Assembly (NCBI GenBank): GCA_013398015.1
Contig: VZRR01008077.1
Coordinates: 1,022,826 to 1,086,825 of the forward strand
Reading direction: 5' to 3'
Origin: Oreocharis arfaki
Taxonomy: Eukaryota > Chordata > Aves > Passeriformes > Paramythiidae
DNA: 64,000 nucleotides
The notes beneath the pieces are model-generated. The model saw nothing but the letters and a program-made list of their open reading frames with translations. It did no database searches and had not been told where the DNA came from. The position numbers and the translations under genes were made by a program. Shown here in pieces: positions 1 through 11,733 of the stretch; position 1 is the stretch's first letter, and each line of letters starts with the position of its first letter.

Positions 1-1385
1 CTACACACCCAGTAACATGTCCTGCTGCTGTAAATCTGGGAACCCTTGGAGTCAACAGCAGTGAAAACCACGACACAGCTCAGGTCCTGTTGTGCTGAGA
101 TCTACAAACCCCAGGAGAGGCTGGGGAGGCAGAGAGAAGGGCTGAGAACTTGTCATGCTCAGACTTTTTATCAGCAGTGCAGAGCAGAGGCTTTGCTGTG
201 AGGAGAGCAGCAGGTACTGGGCCCTTGCACAGTGATGGGTCTTGAGGGCCCTGCTCAGCTCCCCCAGGGCACCATTTAACAAGCTGAGCCCTGCAGCTGA
301 GCTCCTTGGGCTCTCCTGTCCTTCAGGGAGCCACTGGTGCCTGCTGTGCCCTGACAGGAACAACTTCAGTGCTGTCTCCTCTGCACTGTCCAAGACCAAG
401 CTGCCCACAGAATGGAGAGGGATGGATTGCACTGCCAGAAAAGGGGTCTGTGAGTGTAGCAAGCCCAGGTGAACACGGTGAAAGGTTTTTCTCCCAGAGC
501 CTTCAGACGAGGAACTGCTCCAGGGGCGTCCAGCAGCATGGCCCAGAGCACTGCCTGCAGGTGGGTTGTCAATAACAGTGTCAGTCCATGGGGCCAGGTC
601 TCAGGCTGCTGTGTCGTATTCTTGCTTAGTATGACACTGTTGTTTCCTAAAAAAGTTGCAGGATAGAGCAGAAAGGGAGACACCCTTGCCATGTTCCCTG
701 TTGCCCCTGTGAGGTTAACAGAGGACAGAGGTAGCTGGGGAGTCAAAAAGAGAAGTTGGGCAAAACCAGTGCCTGCCATCTCTGAAGAGTTCATGGCTCT
801 TCCTGAAAATTGGCCCATCCCAACTATCTTTACCCAAATTAGAGTCTCAAAATCATGTATACGTGTATTTAGGCACTTTAGCAATTGAGTATTATTTTCC
901 TAGCAGGTGGTTTAGCTGTTGTGCCATCTTCTCTAGCAGAGTGTATTTTTAGTGTGTTTAGTGCATTTCTAAAAGCAGACACTTGATTTTGATGCTCTTT
1001 CTCTTCCCTAGTTGGGTGCTTTTGTAAGCAGCCCCACACAGATCAGTTATTTATGCTGTTTAGCATACAGAAAGATGTGGGGATCTCATCCCCTGGGCTT
1101 GTTTGAGAGCCCTGTTTTCCAAAGGGGAGGTGAAACTGTTCCTGTAGCACCTGTGGGTGTGAGGGAGCAGGGCAGGATCTGTAGGACATGCTGCACGTGG
1201 CTGAGGTCAAAGCAGCTGCCTGCCCCTCTGCTGAGTCTTACCCTTCAGCTTGCTTTCTCCCTGAATTGGAGCAGCTATGAAGGTTTACCGAACCTTTTAG
1301 CCCCTCTGCTGACCTCAGTGGGTTTATAAACCCATAAATCTCATCACAGGTGTATAGAGTCACTTAGACAAGCTGGAATTTTTAC
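1..1385. other. unique non-coding DNA, no gene recognised
   Basis: No recognisable exon, repeat or RNA gene is visible. Overlapping open frames on both strands (the longest, 172 codons, lies on the - strand at 366-884) are rich in Cys, Ser and Leu, have no recognisable domain and look composition-driven. A good polypyrimidine-AG acceptor ends at 1011 and is followed by 105 open codons to 1329. The nearest donor-like site (GGGGAG|GTGAAA, about 1129) is weak, so no exon is called. Confidence 0.55.
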
Positions 1386-1515
1386 TATTCTTGGTGGTGT
1401 TTTCATTTTTCTTTTGTTGGTTTTGTTTCATGGAGTTTTTGTTGGTTTGTGGGGGTTTTTTTTTGTTTTGTTTTTGTTTTTGTTTTGGGTTTGTTTTTTG
1501 GGGTTTTTTTTGTGA
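1386..1515. repeat. G/T-rich low-complexity tract
   Basis: The + strand is almost entirely T and G, with T runs of 4-9 broken by single G's or short G runs, and an irregular TTTTG/TTTTTG periodicity around 1455-1512. It is a simple-repeat tract or the decayed remains of one. The 60-66 codon Phe/Cys/Gly-rich open frames across it are artefacts of the composition. Confidence 0.8.
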
Positions 1516-3297
1516 GCTCTTCAGCTTACCCAAGACTCAGAAACAAACAAAAAAAGGTGCAAAGTTGTTTTGAAGGATGTTATATTTGCAAGACGGATCT
1601 TGACAGATCTGAGTTTCATTCCAAGGTGGCCAGGAGCCTCTCTTTCTGATGGTGGGCACTTTAATATGCCCAGGTGTGAAGTGGATATAAAAACTACACT
1701 TTCAGCCAGTCTAAACTGATTTAAGCTTCACGGTTCTTCACAGCAAGAGCCATTTCTCAGGGCTCTTTCTTGGCAGAAGACTAAGCAGTAATTTAAAGCC
1801 ATTTTAATCTGAAATGAGAATCTCTACATGGGGTTTGAATGCACTTCAAGTGAAGCATGTATTTGCAACTTTTGTTGATCGCTCTTAATTTTCTGAGTGT
1901 CCCTGTAGAAACAAGGCATGTTTGTGTAGAGGCAAAATGCAGTGATAGCTCAGACTTATTGAGAGCCATAGGATGATAAAAGCAAAAGTACTAAGGGAGT
2001 GGTATATTTGGAATCACCCCTGGGATGTAGCTGATTAACCATTCTTTCCTACAAAGAATATAAACAAACTGATCAACGTGAGCTCCTGTCTCCCCTCCCC
2101 ATGAACACCCTGAAATTTTATCCTAACAACAGAGTATATCTGGAGGAAGGATGCATGTTTTGTTGAAAAAATAAATTTAAAAAATTAAGAATGCTGTTCC
2201 TGGCTTCTGCCAGAGAGCACAATTTTCTAGGATTGCTTTGACATTCATGTGACCATGCCAAAAGCTGTTCGGTCAGCTGAGCTGCAGGAACTGACCACAG
2301 GTACTTAGCTGGCCCCAATTGCAGAGTAAAATGTGTTTGCTTAAGCCATCTTTGTCACTTCAAACGAAATGGTGCCCAAAGCAGCAGTTTAAGTAAGCCT
2401 GTTTTACTTTGCAGTTAGGGCAGGCTATGAGCAAACGCATGAGGGATGTTACCCCAAGGGTGGTAACTCACAAATTTAGTAAAATCCTCAGCAGGGCTTA
2501 GTTTTGCTCGGTAAAAGCTGTGCCTCTCTGCAGCCCCCTTTGATGAACGATGTTCAGAGCCTTGTGGTGTGGCTGAATGACAGGGCAAACTCTGGGAGTT
2601 GCCTGGGTAATAAATATTCTTGCTTCTGAGCCCCCAGTGGAGCTGCCTCCTCCCCTGCAATTTCTGTGCTATTGTTCAGAGGTATTCCCTCTTGGCCAGT
2701 TAGGAAAACTCATCACTGGAGTTTTATTTTAACTGAGCGTACACAAGTTTTCAGAAATTGCCAAGTCCCTTGCTGATTCAGGTGCTGTAGAGGAAAAAGA
2801 CAAGCAGATCTGAAATGTCTTGGACCAGCCTTCTTTAACAGCCCTGCATTGATTTATTTGCTCAGTGGTGAGCTATTTGCTAACTCCTGATGCTTGCAGC
2901 AGTCCTGAATTTGCAGCAGCTTTGCTAGTCAGCTTCTCTTGCCAAAGTTACCTTCAAAATTCCTTACAACAACTCTGTTGTGGCTTGGTTTTAGAGCAGA
3001 TTCTGTTGTCCTTGTTGCAGAAAAGCTGTTTCGATTGGTATGCAGCACAGAAGAAGAGTGATGTGCATTAACTGGAAGAAGTGAGCAATTAAGTGAACTT
3101 TGGTTACAGAACTCAACAGATTTCTGCCTGGGTGCATGAGCGAGGGTTTAGCATATTCCATTTGCATCTAAACAGATGCAATTTCTACTTTGCTTTTAAA
3201 ATGGTGTGGGCTTAGTGAATCCAAGTCTCATTTTATTCTATTTGTTTTTTGAATTTCACCATTGCTATTGAATGTTGATGGCATGCAAACCATTCCT
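1516..3297. other. unique non-coding DNA, nothing recognised
   Basis: Ordinary mixed-composition sequence. No repeat family, RNA gene or convincing exon was seen. Open frames here are at most 81 codons and none resembles a known protein. Confidence 0.5.
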
Positions 3298-4142
3298 AGG
3301 CCAGAAAGATCCTGACAAATCAGAGAGCTGGGCAATCACCAAGTGTATGATTTTTAACAAGGGCAAGTGCCAGATTCTGCACCTGGGATGGGGTTGTGTG
3401 TATAGATCGGGGAATGAAAATTTTGGGAACAGCACTGTGGAAAGGGACCTGGGGGTCCTGGTGGATGGAAAGCTGAACATGAGCCAGCAGTGCCCTGGCA
3501 GCCAGGAGGGGCAACCCTGTCCTGGGGGGCATCAGGCACAGTATTGCCAGCTGGGCAAGGGAGGGGGTTGTCCCACTCTGCTCTGCACTGGGGCAGCCTC
3601 ACCTCTAGTGCTGGGGGCAATTTTGGGTGCCACAATAAAAAAAAGACATTAAACTATCAGAAACTGTTAGACATTAAACTATTAGAAACAGTCCAAAGGA
3701 GGCCATGAGGATGGTGAAGGGTCTGGAGGGGAAGCTGTGTGAGGAGTGGCTGAGGGCACTTGGTCTGTTCAGGCTGGAGAAGAGGAGACTGAGGGGAGAC
3801 CTCATTGCAGTTACAACTTCCTCGTGAGGGGAAGAGGAAGGGCAGACACTGATCCTTTTACTCATATGGCCAGGGACAGGGCTCAAGGAAATTGCATGAA
3901 GCTGAGCCAGGGAATGTTTAGGTTGAATATCAGGAAAAAGGTTCTTCCTCAGACGGTGGTTGGGCACTGGAACAGGCTCCCCAGCAAAGTGGTCACAGCA
4001 CCAAGCCTGACAGTTTTAGAAGTGTTTGGAAAATGCTCTCAGGCACAAGCTGTGACTCTTGAGGTATCCTGTACAGGGCCAGGAGCTGGAGTCAATTATC
4101 CTGATGGGTCCCTTCCAACTCAGCTAATTCTGTGATTCTATG
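3298..4142 (+). mobile_element. CR1 LINE, 5'-truncated, + strand
   Basis: About 845 bp matching the 3' part of an avian CR1 (Chicken Repeat 1) non-LTR retrotransposon. In the open frame at 3272-3652 the tail of the ORF2 reverse transcriptase is recognisable from GKCQILHLGWG followed by ERDLGVLVDGKLNMSQQC. A frameshift then disrupts the frame. Downstream are the typical CR1 stretches: the glycine/arginine-rich segment near 3700-3830, the IRKKVLPQTVVGHWNRLPS-like segment at 3930-3985, and the terminal GGGTCCCTTCCAACTC (about 4106-4121) followed by the short ATTCTATGA-type 3' tip. CR1 copies are usually 5'-truncated and lack poly-A, as here. The copy is dead: ORF1, the endonuclease and most of the RT are missing and the frame is broken. 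It resembles the subfamily common in songbirds, but that assignment is from memory. The 5' edge is uncertain by some tens of bases. Confidence 0.93.
3646..3695 (+). repeat. 25-bp tandem duplication inside the CR1 copy
   Basis: Two adjacent 25-bp units, 3646-3670 and 3671-3695, both begin ACATTAAACTAT and differ at a few positions near their ends. The standard CR1 has one such segment between its 'GGGTGCCACAATA' and 'GGAGGCCA' portions, so this is a private duplication in or near the copy, just after an A-rich run at 3637-3644. Confidence 0.75.
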
Positions 4143-7100
4143 AATATCTGTCTCATGGTCAGTAACTCAGGATAAGCAGCCTGATACTCTGGATGGATAA
4201 ACTGAGGATCATCCTCATCAGTGAAGTGTTTCTCTGTCTTACAAGACTGTGGGGGCTCTGGTGGTGGTGGAGTTTCTGGTGGGTTTTGCTGTTGGTAAGC
4301 CCCATGGTTGATCCTGCTGTGGGGAGGTGTGAAGGGAGAATGAGTGTCTGAAAGACTACTTTGGTACTGGTCTGGTGTTGGAATACCCTCTCCCCTCTAC
4401 TTCTGCAGCTCCCACCCAGCTCTCATGGTGTGGACAGGTGTCAGAAGAGTGGGATTCATAATCCTGGGAGATCTTATCCTTCCAGTGGCTAACTTGATTT
4501 TTTTGCATAATATGGGGCAAATGCCTGTCTCCACGTGGCACCAAGAGGCCCCATGTGCCCAGCTGTGGTGGGGTGTGCAAGGGCTGGATGGAGCAAGGGA
4601 TGAGCTCTGTCCTTCCCCAGACGTGCCACCTTTCCCTGCAGCTCCAGCCAGCAGCAGAGCTGGCACGGGGATGCTCGTGCCCAGGGCTGTGTGCTCTGCT
4701 CCTTCTGCATGAGAACAGCTGCCTGCAGCTTCCAGAGCTGTCAGTCATGCACCCTTCATAAGCACTAAAATTCAAATAAGCTGATATCAAGGGGAATTAC
4801 ATGCCAGCATCGCTTGTCTGATCAAGAGCTTCACCTTGTGCTCGAGGGATGTGTCTTGTAATTTACTTCAGGCTGAGGGATAACTGATTTTTTTTTCTTT
4901 CCTATCTGCTTTAGTGCAAGCTGGCAGCCCACTCCAGAGCCCTCTGCCCCCCGTTGCCTCTCCCCTGCCTGTTCCCTTTGCTGGCAGCCTGCAGATTTCT
5001 GCTGGGCTTTGATCAAGTTTTGCAGCTGGGACCTTGCTTTCTTCACTTTCTTTTATTCCATGTGCTGCCAGTTCTGGTTTCCACAGCTCCATCCTGTGTC
5101 CCTGGGTTGCACATGCTTTGCCCCTGGCTGCCTCTAGTCCCTGAGCTGATGCATCCAAACAGCCTGAGGTCTGCCTGGGGGAAGAGTGGTGGCATTCACT
5201 GCTGTACCCCAGGACTGGCCTCTGCCTTTATCTGGGCATCTGCCCTGCCTGGGCTGAAGATGAATTTTAGAGAAGAAGCAAAGCATGATGCTGTGGCCAT
5301 GTGCTGCCTTTGGTGCTCTGTGGGCACCAAGGGCAAGACAGGTCACTGAGACTTTTTTTTTTCAGGAGTTGAGGATGGGAACTTGAGACTTTTCATGTCA
5401 TATATTCAGCTAAAATTCATCTGAGCACAGCACAGAGGAGCACTGGGGTCTGTGATACAACCCTGCCTCCTGATATCAGATAAAACAGCTTTCTCCTGCT
5501 CTGGTGACATGGTAGCCTGCCCAATTCCCTCCTGTCACCTCTGCCCCCAGCCTGGTGCCTGCATGGGCAAATTCCCCCAGGTGATCTGGGCAGGGTTGCT
5601 GGCCCACTTTGCAGAGTGTCCCTCTCCTGCCCTCCTCCCCAGCTCACCAGGACAGGCCAGGTTTGCTGAGAAGCCAGTTGGGTTTACTCAAACCTACCAT
5701 GAAGTGGATTGTGGGGAAAGTCTTTCCCTAGGGCTGGGATGGGGCAGGGCAGCCTTGGGAAAATGCCATGGGCAGATGCCTGATGGGACAGTCAGCAATC
5801 AGCAATCCTAGCAGGAAAAAATCCACCCTTTGGTGGCTTTTTTTTGAGTTTTGGAAAACCAGTAAGACTGGGATTGCTGAACAATATTTCCATGAGAAAA
5901 TGCCTACGTTTAAAGCACAGTCCATGTAGTGATGTGCTGCAGGCAGAATGTTGCTCAGGGAACAGGCGAGCGTTGGGAGCAGAGATCCTTGGGGAGGATG
6001 AGAGGCTGAAGTGTGGTCTCCAACTTGACTGTGTGGTACCTTCATCCCTCTCCTCTCTGAGCACCTGCAAAGAAGAGAAAGGCGAAAATGTGTTACCACA
6101 CAAGGTTTTCACACCATGGCTCACATCCTCCCTGTTCTTGTGTTGGACTCCAGCTGGGGGAGAAGGGAATTTGGAATAAAGGTGTTGTGTTAATTGCCTG
6201 CTGGGAGAAAGGCCCTTGCCTAGGATCAGACATGGTGAGGTGTGTAACAGTATTTCGCCTTTCTCTAGCACATTCCAGATGAGGACTGCAAGGAGAGGGG
6301 CCAACACCAACCACATCAAAACAACCCTTCTCAAACCCTGCATCACATCTTGGACAGGCAGCTGGAAGCACAAGGTGATTTCTTCCCTATGGCAGAGTCC
6401 CTCAGAGCAGTGTTTCAGGTGTGCAGGATCCAATGATCATCCCAATTATCTCCCATCTTCTGGCCCAGCAGAAGCGGTGGGGGATGAGGACAGATAACCC
6501 CAACCCTGATGCACAGACAGGGCAGTGGACTGAAGCTGGGGAGGACAGCTGGGAGATGCTTTGCAGGCACAACCTGAGCCAGGTCCCCCATACCAAGCAT
6601 CCTGGCTCCAGGCATTTTTTCTCTTTGATTTGTCATGAAAAGGACCCAGTTTCATCGCTGAGCCTTGGGCAATTCCTTGCTGGATTAGAATATTACAAGC
6701 ATAGCTGCAAATCTATCAAGAAGTTTTTCAAGTTCCTGCTTTCCCTCTGGAATCAGCACAGCAAAAGCCACGCCTAGGTGAGATGCTTCATCCCTTTTTT
6801 CAATTTTTTTCGTCTAATACCCTTGTCAAATACTTGCAGGCAGCTGCAGCTCAAATCATCCTGTGCTTTTCTTGTGATTGCTTTGCCTGATATCATGGTG
6901 AGTATTCGTATCAAGTGAGTGTATGATAGATGGTTAGATTTATGCTTTATGTTGTGATCTGGGGGTATAAATGTATTTAAGTGACTTATTTAGCTTAAAA
7001 ACCAGCACTGTTTGCTGCTCTCTCATCAGCATTACAGGCAGAGAGAGATAAAATAGCAGTGGTAATTGTGGCAGTGGAGTGTCACTGACAAATAATATGA

Positions 7101-8387
7101 GCACAAACCCCATTTTTAGAGACACATGGAGTACAACTCCTCTGTAATTTCTCTAGTATTATGTTTAGAGTGGGACAGACTGAAAGCCCCTTGGAGAGAA
7201 GGGCATCATGGAAGGTGGGAAGGGCTGGGGGCTGTGAGCAAACATCAGGACTTTGACGAGTTTATTGCTTATTTAAAGAAAAAAAAAACAAAGGATGAGA
7301 GAGAGAGAAAAGAAACCAAAAAGTTAAAGAGCTGGCAATCCTAGAAACATGAGCTATTTTCCAGGGAAACTGCTCCCAGAAGTAGAACAGAGTTTAGTGG
7401 GTGCAGTGGTGATTAATGTAGCTGTCTGGATCATGGGATTGTAACCACAGCTCAGGGCTGTGCATCAATCACTGTGGTGTATTTATGGCCCTTTTATGCC
7501 ATCCCTCTCCTTTAAACCTAATTAACTGTGCAGATCAGTTGCCAAAGCCCCCTTGGTCCCACCTTCCTGGGGTTTCCTGCTTTGCTCGCAGAGTCTATGT
7601 GTGGCAGAAGCTGCCTCTCCTCTACAAGATCTTGCTTCCAGGCAGGTGGGTCTGCCAGAGGGGTCTGGGCTGTCTTAGACTGCCTTTAGCAACTCTGCTG
7701 CTCCTTCCCTTGTAGCTGGTGCTTCCTCTAGGGCCAAGTGAGCTCTGCTAACTGGGAATGTTGGGGTATCCCTTGCTGCAATGGGTGTGAAGCTGCCCTG
7801 CTCCCATGGGATGGGAAGATCTCTGGGGTGTGGGGGGGTGCATGTTAGTCCTGTCTTGCTCCACAGAAGCACTAATAACACAACCCATGGACTTGTGCTC
7901 GCCCAGGGCCAAGCCTCGCTGCACTGAAGGGTTTGAATTATTTCTTGGTGAGTTTAGGATGTTGTTACCCAAGCCATGCTTGTTTCCTTGGATGGTGAGC
8001 ACCATGTGGGAGAAGTTTCTAGGCGGGTTTGGTGGGGAGCTTTTCTAAAGGCCCACTGTGTTTCCAGGTGCTGAGAGGTGGAGGGAATGCATGGAGCCAG
8101 GCTGTGCAGAAGCAACAGCCCTCCCATCCAAATAGTGTCATTTGCGGAAATTAAAATAAGGAATGAGAAGGAAAGGTGAGTCTTTCTGGCACACAGAGTG
8201 AGCATGAGGGACCAAACGTGTTTGTATCCTGATATGTGGTAACTTTTGACAACTGGATGACATTTTGGCTTGCTTGGTGAGCAGGGGATAGAGAGAGACT
8301 AATGAGGAGCTGGAATAATTTGGGATGCAAAACTCGAGACTCCTGGCAGACACAAGAGGAACATTTGCATAATCTTAACGTCTTTCT
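4143..8387. other. unique non-coding DNA with many shadow ORFs
   Basis: Moderately GC-rich sequence with numerous open frames of 60-213 codons on both strands (the longest is - strand 5792-6433). None shows a recognisable domain. A short (GGT)n-like run lies at 4257-4285. A donor-like GGAAAG|GTGAGT lies at 8176 behind a weak acceptor near 8068, but all three frames between them contain stops. The only candidate exon worth listing is at 6840-6897. Confidence 0.5.
6840..6897 (+). other. candidate 58-bp exon (splice signals only)
   Basis: A T-rich polypyrimidine stretch (about 6790-6830) leads to a TTGCAG acceptor ending at 6839. The donor ATCATG|GTGAGT starts at 6898. Only one frame is open across the 58 bp, reading QLQLKSSCAFLVIALPDIM after one leading base; the other two have stops. 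No protein family is recognised. It could be an exon of an unknown coding or long non-coding transcript, or a pseudo-exon, which are common in large introns. Splice consensus is the only support. Confidence 0.18.
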
Positions 8388-9458
8388 TTGTCCCAAATCC
8401 CCAAAGTCTCCTTTCTGGGAACTTCACAAACTCTTCCTCTGAATGCTGCTGTAACACCTTCCTCTCCCATCCCCTCTTCATGCTTCCGTAGTGCAGCAGC
8501 TTTGGGGTTTTGTGAGGGGCTCTGCTCCTCTGTTTGCTTTCTGCTTGTCCTGGTCTGCTGGAGAGGAGGCAGGATTGTGCCTTTGACACAGCCTGGTGCC
8601 TGTTGTTTATCCAGCCATGTGTGTGGGAGCTGCATGGAGCACGGGGCAGCTCTGCCTTGGTGTAAGCTGTGGTCTGCTGGAGTGCTCTTGGCTGCTCCTG
8701 CTCCTTCCTGGAGCCACTCGTGGTGGTGCTGGAAGGGTCCTGCCTGTGGGATAGATGCCCTGGTCACCATTACACCAGGTCCTGAGCAGCTCAGCTGGAA
8801 TCACGAGGGCCTTTGCTTGCTGGAGGCTATTGCCATTGCTGGGGGGCACCTGGTGCAGTATGTTCCTGGTTTATCCCCGAGCTTATGGCACTTGGGAAAG
8901 CCCCCCTTAGGTAGGGAGATCTATGCCTGTACCTGTGCAGTAGCTGAATTTGATGGCAGTGCTGGCAGCAGGATGTTACAGGGACAGGTGGTGGCAGGTG
9001 GAGCACTGGAATGCCTCACATGTCTTGGGCTGATGCCTGCAAGCACAGAGCCCTGCAGGCATGCTCAGGTCCTGCCAGAGTCTTCCCATCACTGCTTAGC
9101 CCACTCTGCTTTTCTTGCCATAGCTTTTACAGGACTTTCATTAAAGGTTTGGTGCAAGATGCCGCTGCCTGGCGAACTGGTGAAAAGTGTTTCCAGTAAA
9201 AACCTGGGTTCATTATTTATGGTGCAATGTGAGAGTGTAATGATTGTATTCTGCATGGGAAAATTAAGCAGTGATCTTTGTTGGGGGAGAAGGCGAAGTG
9301 GGAATGAGGTGCACAGCAGGTTTAGTGCAGTGTGGAACATTGGAGCATCTTTCTTTTGTGCTGAGGCTGCAAAGTCTTATCCCATGTGTGAGATACTGGC
9401 CAAATGTTCAGCCAAAAGAGGCCTGACTTGCAAGGACCTCACAGTCTTAAAGATTTAA
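8388..9458 (+). other. long open frame, 356 codons, coding status doubtful
   Basis: The longest open frame in the window. It opens at a TTG; the first ATG is at 8634, giving about 274 codons from there. The conceptual product is rich in Cys, Trp, Ser, Leu and Gly, with repeated Cys pairs in the first 130 residues, and shows no domain, signal peptide pattern or conserved motif. The local sequence is full of TGC, TGG, CTG and GGT triplets, which reduces stops in this frame. The antisense strand is also open for 131 codons at 8375-8770. No promoter, poly-A signal or splice framework was recognised. Chance is the simplest reading, although by a rough estimate an open run this long is uncommon in 64 kb. 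Confidence 0.15.
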
Positions 9459-10767
9459 AATGATGCTCAGGAGACCACATGCTAAGAGAGTGAGCAAAGG
9501 ATCATGGACAGTGACTGAGCCACCAGGACAGACTTTCCCTGGGCACAAGCAAGCCTGAGGTGCCCAGATGAGCTGTAAGGACTCTGCTTTTAGAGTTGGA
9601 TGAGAAGAGGATCATTGCCTTTCTCTCCGAGAACACCAGGTGCTGGTGAGGGCTTTGGCTTACAGGATTTCTGTGGACAGGACACACCTCCATCCCAAAT
9701 GGCCCTTTGTTGAGTTGTCCTGACTGCCTCCCTGTGCCAGGAGGCCTCTCTGGTCCTTTGAAGCAGCTGTGTGGGTCTTTGAATACTGGAGCTCCTCTCC
9801 TCCTGGATCTGCTCTGTCATTGTGGGGCAGATTCACTGCTTTGGAAGCCTCTGCAGGTAGGAATGAGTTCGCTTTTTTGCACCACTTGTTTTTATAACTG
9901 TGACACAAATGCTGGGATCCTCTGCTAGAGTGTCCTCTCTCCATCCTTCATTGAAAGCGGCACTACATGCAGCCAGATATTATGGTATGGGGAATAACAG
10001 AGGACTTGATTCTTGGAGTGAACAGCATCATTTTATTATCATTAGAGAAATTGCATTAGTGAGTCCTAAAGTCTCTCACATGAGAGCTGCTGTGCCAGGG
10101 CAGGCTCCTCCCTAGTTCTGGAGTGCATATTTCCCTGATTCTTTCCTGAGGATCAGTGGTGACAAGAGGGGACTTCAAGGCACCCAGGAGCACATTACTC
10201 TCGGGTGAGAAATGACTGCACCATGTTGCTGCTGACAGGACTTCTCCTCCCTTACTGCTTGGGCAGGGGCACAGCATGCATTTATTCTGAATGTCACTTT
10301 TCTTAATTTAACCTAAAGTGTGTTAAGAATGTGGGGAAAACAGCACAGCTATGCCAACATGCTGCTCCTCAGCACTGCTGTGTGTTTGGGATAAGAAAAC
10401 TGATTTACAGAGCTGAAGATATGTTTTCTCATCTTCTTCTTAATTTTTATTTTATTTTGTTGCATTTTTGCAATTATCCCCTCTGGGGCTATTCTTTTTC
10501 TTTAATATCTAAATCATTTTTAAAGGCAAAGTCATCACTGTTTTGGAACTATGAGTAGGTTTTATTTTTATTATATTTTTTAATACAGCAGTCATAAGCA
10601 ATTCTAAAGCACTGTTTTACAGTATAAAACGATCTTCCCTTATGGTTTGATGTTGATGCTGCAGTCTGATTTATTGAGGAGGACTGTAGCAAATGACATA
10701 AATACTTAGAAGATGATTGTGTTGGTGATGGACCTATGCACAGCACATATTTAAAAGACAGGATAGC
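9459..10767. other. unique non-coding DNA, nothing recognised
   Basis: Mixed composition turning AT-rich at 10430-10760, with T runs and ATTTTTATTA-like stretches. No repeat family or exon recognised. Confidence 0.5.
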
Positions 10768-11733
10768 TCACATTGTCTGCTGCCAAGATTCCCTGGAGTA
10801 TGCAGGGTACAGAGGTAACTGCATCAGCCTGGAGGGGTTGTGATCTTCCAGCCTAGATTTGGGTGCTTGACACAAGGTCAGCAGCTTTAAAGCACACAGC
10901 AAAAGTATTTGGATCCCGTCTCGTGAGACAGATCCCACTGGGCTGTGTGGGTTTCTGGAAGGGTGGCTCAGGCCCAGATGTGGAGGGTTTAGAGGAAAAG
11001 AGGGGAAGGGCAGAGCTGTGGGAGCATGGAGGAGCAGCAGTAGAATGCCAGGGCCTGTGGCAGGAGCCAGGGCTGCAGGACCAACTATGCATGTACAGAG
11101 GGGCCCTGGGCTTGGTCCCCCACCTCCTCCTCTACTGCCTTCTGCTGCCTCCCATGCAGCCACGACCCCAACAAATGTTTTGGTGGGCTGAGCTGCTGCA
11201 TCGTCATTTACATCTGAACTGTGGGGAGATAAGTGTGGCTGGCAGCAGTTTTCATCTGTGCTAAAAGTAAACACAGATTTTAAGCCAATAATGTAATTGT
11301 GGTACTTTGATGCAGTGTGTTGGGGAAGCCCTGCTGTCAGTGGCGGTGTGCAACCCTCTGCTCTCACTGTAAGGATAGGAAGGCTGATTTTATTTCTTCC
11401 CTTTGGAGCAGGGCTCACACCCTTGTTTTCTGGTTCTTTTATCCTTAATGTACACCAAAATATATTGTGTGGAAGCTGCCACAAAGACAGGTTTGAGGGG
11501 AGGAGAGAAAAAGAGATGGTGTGAGGTGGGGGAGGAGAAGGCAGGGGGTAGGAGAGCAGGAAGGAGCAGGAGGGAAAGAGATGTGATGAAGAAGTATTTA
11601 AGCAGGTAGGAAGGCTGCTTTGTGCCTTTGTAATGTGGCTGGAGAGAGGCAGTGCTGCTGTAAGGGGCAGAATTTTGCTGGCCCTTGCAAGGTAGGGTTG
11701 TCTGAGCCCCATGATTGGGGGCTGGCTGTGCAC
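10768..11733 (-). other. long open frame, 321 codons, coding status doubtful
   Basis: Second longest open frame. It opens at a GTG; the first ATG would start at 11712, giving about 314 codons. The conceptual product is Pro/Ser/Leu-rich with low-complexity runs (SPPPPH, GGGGG, LLLLL) and no recognisable domain. Its N-terminal third lies antisense to the purine-rich tract near 11.5 kb, which explains the Ser/Pro/Leu bias and lack of stops. Probably non-coding. Confidence 0.12.
11495..11595 (+). repeat. purine-rich (G/A) tract
   Basis: About 100 bp in which the + strand is almost all G and A with only scattered pyrimidines, including several GGGG/GGGGG runs, GGAGGAG motifs and an A-rich core. 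Such homopurine tracts can adopt non-B (triplex) structures in principle; here this is only a compositional observation. Confidence 0.7.

Noticed and set aside
5792..6433. 213-codon - strand open frame
   Set aside because: No domain and mixed-composition peptide; overlapping frames on the other strand are equally open, so it is treated as chance.
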